A stretch of DNA of 8,158 nucleotides from Pseudonocardiales bacterium (GTDB lineage Bacteria; Actinomycetota; Actinomycetes; Mycobacteriales; Jatrophihabitantaceae), in NCBI GenBank assembly GCA_030840415.1, contig JAVEEO010000339.1, forward strand, positions 1 to 8,158, written 5' to 3'. The notes below the pieces were generated by a model. The model was not told the DNA's origin and searched no databases. It saw nothing but the letters and a program-made list of their open reading frames with translations. The position numbers and the translations under genes are program-made. This document shows positions 1 to 6,165 of the stretch, one piece after another. Each line of letters starts with the position of its first letter. Positions within the stretch are counted from its first letter, which is position 1.

Positions 1-715
1 ACAGGATCGGGTCCCGGAACAGGTCGATGAACGACAGCCAGTACCGGGTGGGCAGGTAGGGCTGCAGCGCCTGGGAGGCGTCGATGGTCAGCAGCAGCGA
101 GGACCCGATCAGGATCGCCAGCGCCCCCATGCTGGCCGACAGCGCCGAGTCGGTCACCGTGGACAGGAACAGCGCCACCGCGGCCACCCCGAGCATCGAG
201 AACGCCACGTAGCCGATCGCCAGCACCGTCCGGGCCGCGATCTGGCCCGGGGTCAGGGTGCTGCCCGAGACGCTGGTGACCGCCTCCGACAGCGACTGGT
301 TGCCCAGCAGCGCCCGGCCGACGAAGAAGCCGGTACCGGCGACCAGCACCACCGACACCAGCACGAAGGCGAACACCGACACCAGCTTGGCAACCAGCAG
401 CCGGGTGCGCCCGACGGGGCGGATCAGCAGGTAGCGCAGGGTGCCGGCCTGCGCCTCGCCGGCGATGGTGTCCCCGGCCACCACGGCGACCGCGACCGGC
501 AGGAACAGCGGCAGCACGATGGCCAGTGCCGCCACCGCGAACAGCGATCCGTTGGCCAGCACCGCCGACAGGAAGGCCGGTCCCTGCCCGGGCCGCGGAC
601 CGACCCCGGTGATCGCCAGCAGGATCGCCACGATGGTGGGCAGCGCGTCCAGCAGGCCGATGGTCATCCAGGTCCGCGGCCGGCGGAACAGTTTGAGCAA
701 CTCCACCCTGATCAT
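1..715 (-). CDS. ABC-2 type transporter permease (C-terminus beyond window)
   Basis: Membrane subunit of an ABC exporter that would pair with the ATPase encoded just upstream. The visible 238 residues start with a basic cytoplasmic segment (MIRVELLKLFRRPRTW) followed by hydrophobic stretches at about residues 17-36, 57-80, 111-134, 163-186 and 194-211. The cytoplasmic motif GEAQAGTLRYLLIRPVGR (residues 86-103) is typical of ABC-2 permeases and precedes a long membrane helix. The ATG at 713-715 was chosen because a CGGAG ribosome site (721-725 on the minus strand) lies 5 bases upstream. It starts 16 bases after the ATPase stop, so the two are surely co-transcribed. The gene runs off the left edge with the reading frame open. 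Substrate is unknown; lipid, peptide or drug export are all possible. Confidence 0.88.
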   Translation of the reverse strand, partial: MIRVELLKLFRRPRTWMTIGLLDALPTIVAILLAITGVGPRPGQGPAFLSAVLANGSLFAVAALAIVLPLFLPVAVAVVAGDTIAGEAQAGTLRYLLIRPVGRTRLLVAKLVSVFAFVLVSVVLVAGTGFFVGRALLGNQSLSEAVTSVSGSTLTPGQIAARTVLAIGYVAFSMLGVAAVALFLSTVTDSALSASMGALAILIGSSLLLTIDASQALQPYLPTRYWLSFIDLFRDPIL

Positions 716-731
716 CGCTGCTCCGCCGTGA

Positions 732-1649
732 TCATCGGGGCTCCACCCGATCGGTGCTGGGCCCGGTCAGCTCCAGCACCGCCTGCTCCAGGCTGCGCCG
801 CTCCGGTCCCAACTCGCGCACCCGGACGCCGTTGCCGACCAGCAGCGCGTTCAGCGCGGCCGGGTCAGCGCCTCGCACCAGCAAGGTGTCGCCGTCGCGG
901 TGCTCTACCCGGCCGTCGAGCAGGGCCAGCGCCGCCGTGGCGTCCGGGGTCCGCACCAGCGTCCGCCCGGTCGGCGCCTGCAGTTCGGCCAGCGGCGCCT
1001 GCACGACCAGCCGTCCCCGGTCCAGCACGCCGACCCGGGTGCACAGTTGCTCCACCTCGGCCAGCAGGTGGCTGGACAGGAAGATGGTGGTACCACCGGC
1101 GTGCAACTGCAGCAGCAGGTCCCGGATCTCGCGGATGCCCTGCGGGTCCAGGCCATTCGTCGGCTCGTCCAGCACCAGCAGTCGGGGCCGGCGCAGCAGT
1201 GCCGCGGCCAGTCCCAGCCGCTGCCGCATGCCCAGCGAGTACGCCTTGACCGGACGCCGGCCGACGCCGCCCAGGCCCACCTGGTCCAGTGCCGCGGCCA
1301 CCCGGTCGGCACGGTCGGTCCGGCTGCCGCGGGCCCGGCGCCCTCCGCTGGCATCGAGCAGGCTCAGGTTGGCCCGGCCGGACAGGTGGCCGTAGGCGGC
1401 CGGGCCCTCCACCAGCGCGCCGACCTGGTCCAGCACCCGGCCGGCCGCCGCCGGCACCGGCCGGTCGAGCAGCTCGATGCGTCCCGAGGTCGCCATCACC
1501 AGGCCCAGCAGCATCCGCACGGTGGTGGTCTTGCCCGAGCCGTTGGCACCCAGGAAGCCGTAGATGTCACCGGGCCGCACTTCCAGGTCGATCGAGTCCA
1601 CGGCCGTCAGCGAGCCGAAGCGCTTGGTCAGGGCGTGCGTGCGGATCAT
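732..1649 (-). CDS. ABC transporter ATP-binding protein
   Basis: Cytoplasmic ATPase of 305 residues that powers the adjacent ABC-2 permease. Canonical motifs are present in order: Walker A GANGSGKT at residues 34-41, a VGALVEGPAAYGHLSG segment at 76-91 in the Q-loop region typical of drug/lantibiotic-type (CcmA/NatA-like) ATPases, the signature YSLGMRQRLG at 137-146, Walker B LLVLDEP at 157-163 and the switch His in LSSHLL near 194. The roughly 90 residues after the nucleotide-binding domain are the usual C-terminal extension of this class. The ATG at 1647-1649 overlaps the stop of the upstream secreted-protein gene (TGATG), so translation is probably coupled. No strong ribosome site of its own is visible. 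Function as an exporter ATPase is secure; the substrate is not. Confidence 0.95.
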   Translation of the reverse strand: MIRTHALTKRFGSLTAVDSIDLEVRPGDIYGFLGANGSGKTTTVRMLLGLVMATSGRIELLDRPVPAAAGRVLDQVGALVEGPAAYGHLSGRANLSLLDASGGRRARGSRTDRADRVAAALDQVGLGGVGRRPVKAYSLGMRQRLGLAAALLRRPRLLVLDEPTNGLDPQGIREIRDLLLQLHAGGTTIFLSSHLLAEVEQLCTRVGVLDRGRLVVQAPLAELQAPTGRTLVRTPDATAALALLDGRVEHRDGDTLLVRGADPAALNALLVGNGVRVRELGPERRSLEQAVLELTGPSTDRVEPR

Positions 1650-2752
1650 CAGTTCAGTTCCGGGTGGGTGGGCAGTTGCGCGGCGGCCCCGGCCAGCGTC
1701 TCGGCGGTCACGGTGCCGACCAGGAGCCAGGCGGCGTCGCGCAGGCGGGCCGAGGACAACAGCAGGGTGAGCGGCCCGACCGTCAGGCTCAGCCGCGAAT
1801 CGCTCGGGTCGGCGCCGGTGGCGTCGGCCAGCTCCTGGCTCAGCGAGTAGCCGAGCCGGGTGGGCAGCGGCACCGCGACCAGCTCGGTGACGCCCCGGCC
1901 GTACACCCCGACGCTGCCGAAGGGCGGTAGCTGCCGGTTGCGGTCCAGGCCGGCCAGCCGGGCCGGCGGCACCACCGAGCCGAGCTGGTCGATGACGGTG
2001 ACCAGGTCCCGGGACGGCCGGTCGGAGACCCGGGCGTCCAGCGGCGGAACGAAGCTGGTGACCGAGGCCGGCGGCTGGCTGGCGGAGAAGTCCAGGAAGG
2101 AGCTGGTCAGGGCCGCGCTGCCCGACTGCTTGCCCTGGACCCGGACCCGCAGCGGCAGCCCGGTCGCGGCGTCGGCCCAGACGTCGACGGCGGCGATGTT
2201 GCTGGCCGGTTGCCGCGGGGTGATCCGCATCCCGGGTGCGCTGCGGCCGGCGATCCGTTGCGAACCGAGCCGGGACGCCTCCTGGGGCAGCGCCTGGCTG
2301 AGCAGCCGGCGGCCGAGCTCGGTCGGCAGCAGGTCCGCCGCGGCCGGCAGCCGGGCCTGCGGAGCCACCGGCGAACCGGTCCGGTCGACGGCGTTTGCCT
2401 CGTAGTTCCAGCTCCAGTCGCCGGACTCGTCGTGGTGGACGTCGGATTCACCGGCGAAGCCGATCGCGTCGACCCGCCAGTCGGTGGCCGAGCGGTACCA
2501 GGCCCGCAGTTGGGTGCGGCCGCCGAACAGGTCCGCGATCGAGCCGAACCGCTCGGTGACCGGCAGCGCCAGGCCGCCGCTGGCCTCGGCGTAGCCGGAG
2601 TACGGCAGGCCGGCCGAGTCGGTGATCCGCTCGAGCAGAGCCGCGGCCGAGAGGTTGCTGGTCCGGGCTGGGACCGCGGCGACCAGGGCGGGCAGGGCGG
2701 TGAGCACCGCGGTGGCGGCGAGTACGGCGAGCCAGCGCCGGACGGTGGTCAC
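1649..2752 (-). CDS. secreted LolA/RseB-like protein, first gene of ABC transporter operon
   Basis: A 367-residue protein with an N-terminal export signal: basic TTVRRW, a hydrophobic core at residues 8-26 (LAVLAATAVLTALPALVAA) and a likely cleavage site near VPA at 27-29. There is no lipobox Cys, so it is probably secreted or anchored by an uncleaved signal. The mature part is rich in alternating beta-strand-like segments (for example LRAWYRSATDWRVDAIGF, then WSWNYEANAV). This resembles the LolA/RseB-type fold that actinomycetes often encode beside ABC transporters; the assignment is by pattern and not certain. The start is GTG (2750-2752), the first possible in this frame after an in-frame TGA at 2756-2758. 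A GGTGAGGA stretch abuts the start codon too closely for normal initiation. A TACGGT at 2758-2763 fits a -10 element for a leaderless message. The stop overlaps the ATPase start. Confidence 0.72.
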   Translation of the reverse strand: MTTVRRWLAVLAATAVLTALPALVAAVPARTSNLSAAALLERITDSAGLPYSGYAEASGGLALPVTERFGSIADLFGGRTQLRAWYRSATDWRVDAIGFAGESDVHHDESGDWSWNYEANAVDRTGSPVAPQARLPAAADLLPTELGRRLLSQALPQEASRLGSQRIAGRSAPGMRITPRQPASNIAAVDVWADAATGLPLRVRVQGKQSGSAALTSSFLDFSASQPPASVTSFVPPLDARVSDRPSRDLVTVIDQLGSVVPPARLAGLDRNRQLPPFGSVGVYGRGVTELVAVPLPTRLGYSLSQELADATGADPSDSRLSLTVGPLTLLLSSARLRDAAWLLVGTVTAETLAGAAAQLPTHPELN

Positions 2753-2757
2753 TCCTC

Positions 2758-2763
2758 ACCGTA
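2758..2763 (-). promoter_or_regulatory. possible -10 element for leaderless transcription of the LolA-like/ABC operon
   Basis: The minus strand reads TACGGT, fitting the actinomycete TANNNT pattern. Five bases separate it from the GTG start, which would place the transcript's 5' end at or next to the start codon. No convincing -35 is seen. Weak, by-eye evidence. Confidence 0.28.
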
Positions 2764-2819
2764 CGTCGTGCGGCCCGCACCGGTTCGAATTGATCCTGCC
2801 TGTGCGGGCTCGGCTGCGG

Positions 2820-2825
2820 CATAGT
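2820..2825 (+). promoter_or_regulatory. possible -10 element for leaderless transcription of the PPOX oxidoreductase
   Basis: CATAGT matches TATAAT at 4 of 6 positions and lies 6 bases before the ATG at 2832. There is no Shine-Dalgarno-like sequence between them, so a leaderless message is plausible. No good -35 at the right spacing. Weak evidence. Confidence 0.28.
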
Positions 2826-2831
2826 GCTGTC

Positions 2832-3260
2832 ATGGCACATTCGATGACCGATGAGCAGGCCCGGGTGTTCCTGGCCCAAGGCACCCGCACCGGCAAGCTG
2901 GCCACCAGCCGGGCCGACGGCCGCCCGCACGTGGCACCGATCTGGTTCATCCTGGACGGCGTTGACCTGCTGTTCATGACCGGTGCGAACACCGTCAAGG
3001 GCCGCACCTTGCGCCGGGACCCGCGAGCGGCGTTGACCGTCGACCTGGAGCAGCCGCCGTACGCGTTCGTGACGGTCGAGGGCCGGGTCGAGATCTCCGA
3101 GGACCTGGACGCGATGCTGCTGGCCTCGATCGCCATCGCCGGCCGCTACGTCAGCGAGGCGGAGGCCGAGGCGTTCGGGCGCCGCAACGCCGTCCCGGGG
3201 GAGTTGCTGCTCCGGTTGCGGCCGGACAAGATCATCGCGATCGACGACATGCTGGGCTGA
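2832..3260 (+). CDS. PPOX-fold, F420-dependent-type oxidoreductase
   Basis: A 142-residue single-domain protein of the pyridoxamine-5'-phosphate-oxidase (split beta-barrel flavin-reductase) superfamily. It resembles the actinobacterial PPOX-class enzymes that use the deazaflavin cofactor F420. Diagnostic stretches are RTGKLATSRADGRPHVAPIW (residues 19-38), the phosphate-binding TVKGRTLRRDPR (54-65) and PPYAFVTVEGRVEI (75-88). Length is normal for the family, so it appears complete. The physiological substrate cannot be told from sequence; relatives reduce enones, biliverdin or other small molecules, or have no known substrate. The ATG at 2832 is preferred because conserved sequence begins about 15 residues later; Met5 (2844) is an alternative. 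No ribosome site is visible. It is divergent from the ABC operon (79 bases between starts) and convergent with the PspC gene. Confidence 0.88.
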   Translation: MAHSMTDEQARVFLAQGTRTGKLATSRADGRPHVAPIWFILDGVDLLFMTGANTVKGRTLRRDPRAALTVDLEQPPYAFVTVEGRVEISEDLDAMLLASIAIAGRYVSEAEAEAFGRRNAVPGELLLRLRPDKIIAIDDMLG

Positions 3261-3283
3261 GCGGCAGGCTCGCGCGCGACCGT

Positions 3284-3296
3284 CGGCCAGCGGCCG
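3284..3296. terminator. short GC-rich hairpin between convergent genes
   Basis: CGGCC-AGC-GGCCG is a perfect 5-bp stem with a 3-base loop, in the 56-base gap between the convergent oxidoreductase and PspC genes. There is no T tract. In high-GC actinomycetes such hairpins can act as bidirectional terminators, but chance palindromes are common at this GC content. Confidence 0.3.
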
Positions 3297-3316
3297 GAGT
3301 TGGGTGCGTCGACTAC

Positions 3317-3577
3317 CTAGGCAGCTGGTGACGTCGGGTACGTGGTGTGCACGCTCACCTCGCCAGGCTGGTCTTTCGGCATCACGATCCAGAGGATGGG
3401 GTAGAGCAGCAGTTGGCAGCCCGGCAGGACCAGTAGGAGCAGCACGAACAGCAGCCGGGCCGGCCACGGGTCCAGGCCGATCCGGCGGCCGAGCCCGGCG
3501 CAGACCCCGCCGAGGATGCGTCCCTCGCTCGGCCGGGTGAGGCCCTGGTTGCGGAACAGATTGTGAATGGATCCCAT
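3317..3577 (-). CDS. PspC-domain small membrane protein
   Basis: An 86-residue protein with a classic PspC domain: GRILGGVCAGLGRRIGLDP at residues 19-37, then a hydrophobic helix at about 42-66 ending in ILWIVMPKD. PspC proteins sit in the cytoplasmic membrane. In proteobacteria they take part in the phage-shock response; in actinomycetes they are often free-standing or part of sensor kinases and their role is poorly defined. The ATG at 3575-3577 was chosen over an upstream in-frame ATG at 3670 because it is preceded by GAGGGGA (3588-3594, minus) with 10 bases of spacing and the conserved domain begins shortly after. No kinase or other Psp gene is adjacent. High GC and flank-like codon use put it with the left-hand chromosomal block, not with the defence genes. 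Confidence 0.85.
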   Translation of the reverse strand: MGSIHNLFRNQGLTRPSEGRILGGVCAGLGRRIGLDPWPARLLFVLLLLVLPGCQLLLYPILWIVMPKDQPGEVSVHTTYPTSPAA

Positions 3578-3815
3578 GATCTTCGTTTCCCCTCGAATCG
3601 GCCCGGTGGGCCCGTGCCGCTCGGTGCGGCTCGATGTACCAAGCATCCGGCGGGAAAGGGTTTGCGGCATCGGGGACGGCCCTGAGAATCACCCTCGTTG
3701 TCCTGCTGACCGGAGTCAGGGTCCTACGGGCTAACCCCTGTTCGGGCGCACTGCCGACTGCGGCTGCCAAGCGCCTTCGTGCTACGCCGCCCGCGTCAAA
3801 CCTCGGCGGAACCGC
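3578..3815. other. intergenic gap between PspC gene and gasdermin gene
   Basis: This 238-base stretch, between two minus-strand genes, holds no supported gene. It should contain the end of the defence-operon transcript and the PspC promoter. A 5-bp inverted repeat CAGGG/CCCTG (3717-3721 and 3736-3740, 14-base loop) and a GGCCC/GGGCC palindrome near 3600-3613 are visible, but neither has a T tract. It marks the switch from GC-rich flank to the less GC-rich operon. No tRNA, att site or transposase is seen. Confidence 0.5.
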
Positions 3816-4649
3816 TCAGGCGACGGCGTCGGCAGGATCGTCGAAGTCCAGCAGGCCATCCTCGTCAACCAACGGTTTGACCTCGGGCGGCTTGGAGCCT
3901 CGGCCGAACGTCAGATCATCGACCTCGATCCCGAAGACGATCGAACGGTCGGGTTGAATCACGCAGGGTACAGCGCCGAACGCGAACGTCGCGGCGGTCT
4001 CGCCTTGGAACGAGATCGTCTCCGTCGACTCGAGCTTCCAATCGATTGTCATTGTCGCCTTGCCGATGAGGCTTTCAATCGCGTCGACGGAGATTTCCGC
4101 CGACTGCCCGCCGCGCCTTGTCGCGTGTACGGCGAAGTGCCGGCTGACCAGGGTGCGGGTGATGACGAGCATTCTGAGGCCCTGCTCGGTAAGGAAGATC
4201 CGGGTCGCAGAGTTCTCATCGAAGGTTCGCCCGGTCAACGCCCTGCCGAGCAGCCCGAGGTCCACTCTGCGCTCGGTCACGTCGCGGACCTCGAAGTCGA
4301 CCGAGTTCGCCCCTGACCACAACGATGTGGAGATCTCGGCACCGGGCATCGGTAGGCCTATGGCCGTGAGAAAAGCCGCAGTGAGCTTGAGCCCGACCTT
4401 GAGATCGAGGGCTGTCGAACGCACTCCGGCAAGGTCGGAAACTGGGTAGGGCACCGCGGGTGGCAACTCAACGCCGCCACCAGCGAGCAGGCCGGGCAGT
4501 TGGCCCCGGAGCTCGATATGCCGGCCCTGCACCGCGAGGACTTCAAGTGGATCGACACCGCTGCGTGGTGCGCCCAGTACGTTTGCGCGGTAGAGGGACC
4601 GCACCCGGCTTGTGAACGGGTCGGTGCGCCCACAACGTCGGAAGCTCAT
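3816..4649 (-). CDS. bacterial gasdermin-like pore-forming protein (bGSDM)
   Basis: A 277-residue protein recognised as a bacterial gasdermin from its pattern. It has Cys near the N-terminus (Cys6) followed by TDP, then DPLEVLAVQG (33-42), ALDLKVGLKLTAAFLTAIG (80-98), SVDFEVRDVTERRVDL (116-131), RMLVITRTLVSRHFAVHATR (159-178), then TISFQGETAATFAFGAV (211-227). The last two blocks match the spacing of the mammalian gasdermin N-domain region LYVVTEVLQT...TIPAGSILAF. Family knowledge: bGSDMs are about 250-280 residues, palmitoylated on an N-terminal Cys, and held inactive by a short C-terminal peptide that a linked protease removes, giving very large membrane pores and cell death. The tail here is hydrophilic and acidic (about 250-277: KPPEVKPL, VDEDGLLDFDD). 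The ATG has a strong AGAGGAG site (4658-4664) 8 bases upstream. It is the last gene of the CHAT-SIR2/STAND operon. The call rests on remembered family patterns, not a search. Confidence 0.8.
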   Translation of the reverse strand: MSFRRCGRTDPFTSRVRSLYRANVLGAPRSGVDPLEVLAVQGRHIELRGQLPGLLAGGGVELPPAVPYPVSDLAGVRSTALDLKVGLKLTAAFLTAIGLPMPGAEISTSLWSGANSVDFEVRDVTERRVDLGLLGRALTGRTFDENSATRIFLTEQGLRMLVITRTLVSRHFAVHATRRGGQSAEISVDAIESLIGKATMTIDWKLESTETISFQGETAATFAFGAVPCVIQPDRSIVFGIEVDDLTFGRGSKPPEVKPLVDEDGLLDFDDPADAVA

Positions 4650-6165
4650 GTGGTTCGCTCCTCTGCCTCAGGATCGCTACTTTTGCCAGCCAGCGGCTGA
4701 TGTAAAGCACCGCGAGCAGTAGGTTCACTATGAGCGAGAGTGCCAGTGCCACGAGTAAGAGGTTGATCCGGGCGCGAGTTCGCTCGAGACGGCCCTCGCT
4801 GGCAACCCTCTCCTCGGACCGGGCCAAGAATTCACGATCGAGGGCGGTCAGGCGGAGCCCTTTGCGACGTGATGCCCGAGCTGCCCGGAGTGGCTCCCCA
4901 TCTATCAGGTATCGGTCGTCGTGATGGCTGCGCTGCCATTCGTAGGCCGCGCGCTGCCATGGTTCCAGCTTCTCCCGCCATGCTCGGTTGTCGTCCAGGA
5001 TGGCTTCACTGAGGCGGTCGTGGGACAGCTCCCACCAGATTGCGTTAGGCCGCGGGTCGCTGCGGATGAGGTAGTGCTCCTGCAGCATCGCCAATACCTT
5101 GTCGGGCTCCGACACGTCAGGCTGAGACCGCGTTTGACTGCGCAAGCCGTCCCTGGTGAGTAGCTGTGTCTGGATCCAGTCGCGTATCTCGCGCTCCGCA
5201 GCCAGGTTGCCCTGAGAAGCTTCAGCTACCACCTTGTTGTAGTAGACGCCAAGGGCGGCATCGAGCGGGCCGAAGTCCTCCACATCACCCGCGCCGATCT
5301 CGGTGAATGGGATGCTGTTGCCGCTGAGCTTGCGCCATAGGCTGTCACACACCACCTGCAAGAGCACCGGTTCGACATAGGTTCCGAGACGGAGGTGGCC
5401 ATTGCGTACTCCGCCCGTACGCACCAACTGCAGGTCGGCGATGAGCTTGGCCGCGGCCGGGTCTGTGAACTTGACTCCACACTCCTTGGCCGGCAGCTGA
5501 ATGGCGCGCATTGCGCCATCCTTGTCGAGCAGATCCAGCCGGAACGTCGATCGCAGCTGGCCGGGTATGTAGCGTAAGAACCTGTCGAGCCCGCCCATGA
5601 AGTCCTCGCGCATTGCCAGCAGGGCCCATCGGTCGCGGTTGTCGAGTGCCTCACCCAACTGGCGGAAGAAGCCTCGTTGGCCGTCGAAATCGGTTGAGTC
5701 GGTGGTGAGTATCTCCTCGAACTGGTCCAGCAGCAGTAACTGTTGCCGCGGGGCGCCCTGCTCTTCGTGCAATCGCTCCAGAGCCTGGGAGATTGTCCAG
5801 TCGTGCTTTCCAGGAAAGTCGGGAAGGTGGCCGAGCAAGCAGGTGACCACGCTCGCCACGTATCCGTTCTCGGCCTTGACGCCTTCCGGCACCGGCGTGG
5901 TGACCCGGGCCGCGGAGAAAGGCTTGAGCTGCGCACAGATCTGAAAATCCCGCTCGACCATGGCTGGTGTGATCGCGGCCTGAATGAGGGATGTCTTGCC
6001 GGCGCCGGAAGGAGAGTGCAGCAGGACGATCCGTCCGGCCACCAAGGTGTTGACCAGTGCGGCGGCCTCCGGTTCGCGACCGTAGAAAAGTTCTCCCTGG
6101 CGGAACGGTCGAGGCCCGACGTACGGCTCGCACGACTTGGCGCTGTCTGGGGTGATGGCGGTCAT
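4543..6165 (-). CDS. nSTAND1-type P-loop NTPase with C-terminal membrane helix; 3' end probably frameshifted
   Basis: As read, 540 residues. The N-terminus PYVGPRPFRQGELFYGREPE (14-33) is the hallmark entry of novel-STAND (nSTAND1) ATPases. Walker A SPSGAGKTSL is at 51-60, Walker B QQLLLLDQFEEIL at 141-153, MREDFMGGLDRF at 185-196 and the winged-helix-region motif WELSHDRLSEAI at 378-389. A basic linker leads to one transmembrane helix (about 468-489). STAND ATPases are signal-transducing switches that oligomerise on stimulus; here it would relay a trigger to the CHAT protease or gasdermin at the membrane. The ATG (6163-6165) overlaps the CHAT-SIR2 stop as ATGA. After Lys495 the frame runs 107 bases into the gasdermin gene with low-complexity, shadow-like sequence. 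In the -1 frame from the AAAA run at 4681-4684 the protein would end at 4646 with another ATGA overlap, giving the tail SSDPEAEERTT. I think 4646 is the true end. No WD40 or TPR sensor repeats follow the helix. Confidence 0.9.
   Translation of the reverse strand: MTAITPDSAKSCEPYVGPRPFRQGELFYGREPEAAALVNTLVAGRIVLLHSPSGAGKTSLIQAAITPAMVERDFQICAQLKPFSAARVTTPVPEGVKAENGYVASVVTCLLGHLPDFPGKHDWTISQALERLHEEQGAPRQQLLLLDQFEEILTTDSTDFDGQRGFFRQLGEALDNRDRWALLAMREDFMGGLDRFLRYIPGQLRSTFRLDLLDKDGAMRAIQLPAKECGVKFTDPAAAKLIADLQLVRTGGVRNGHLRLGTYVEPVLLQVVCDSLWRKLSGNSIPFTEIGAGDVEDFGPLDAALGVYYNKVVAEASQGNLAAEREIRDWIQTQLLTRDGLRSQTRSQPDVSEPDKVLAMLQEHYLIRSDPRPNAIWWELSHDRLSEAILDDNRAWREKLEPWQRAAYEWQRSHHDDRYLIDGEPLRAARASRRKGLRLTALDREFLARSEERVASEGRLERTRARINLLLVALALSLIVNLLLAVLYISRWLAKVAILRQRSEPHELPTLWAHRPVHKPGAVPLPRKRTGRTTQRCRST
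4658..4664 (-). promoter_or_regulatory. ribosome binding site of the gasdermin gene
   Basis: The minus strand reads AGAGGAG with 8 bases to the ATG at 4649. This is the best Shine-Dalgarno sequence in the operon and fixes the gasdermin start so that Cys6 is included. It lies inside the 3' end of the ATPase gene. Confidence 0.75.
4681..4684 (-). other. probable single-base deletion (frameshift) at AAAA run, end of STAND ATPase
   Basis: The ATPase frame reads GCA AAA GTA here. One extra A gives GCA AAA AGT and a short tail whose TGA (4646-4648) overlaps the gasdermin ATG as ATGA. That matches the junction upstream at 6162-6165 and removes an otherwise odd 107-base gene overlap. A sequencing error, a mutation or -1 slippage on A-AAA-G would all fit. 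Confidence 0.5.

Noticed and set aside
900..1850. Plus-strand open frame of 316 codons opposite the ABC ATPase
   Set aside because: Antisense to a gene with full ABC motifs; Gln/Arg/Gly-rich low-complexity product; a codon-bias artefact.
3317..3577. PspC protein as an immunity or accessory part of the gasdermin operon
   Set aside because: Membrane-stress logic is tempting, but it is separated by 238 bases, has its own ribosome site and shares the flank's composition; adjacency is probably coincidental.
3717..3740. CAGGG/CCCTG inverted repeat as terminator of the defence operon
   Set aside because: Five base pairs with a 14-base loop and no T tract; too weak to call.
2448..3770. Long minus-strand open frame (440 codons) across the PPOX and PspC genes
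   Set aside because: It is antisense to the well-recognised oxidoreductase and out of frame with PspC; its sequence is Arg/Pro/His-rich with no motif, typical of a high-GC shadow frame.
5226..5936. Minus-strand open frame of 236 codons inside the STAND ATPase
   Set aside because: It overlaps the confirmed ATPase in another frame, and its Ser/Arg-rich product shows no domain.
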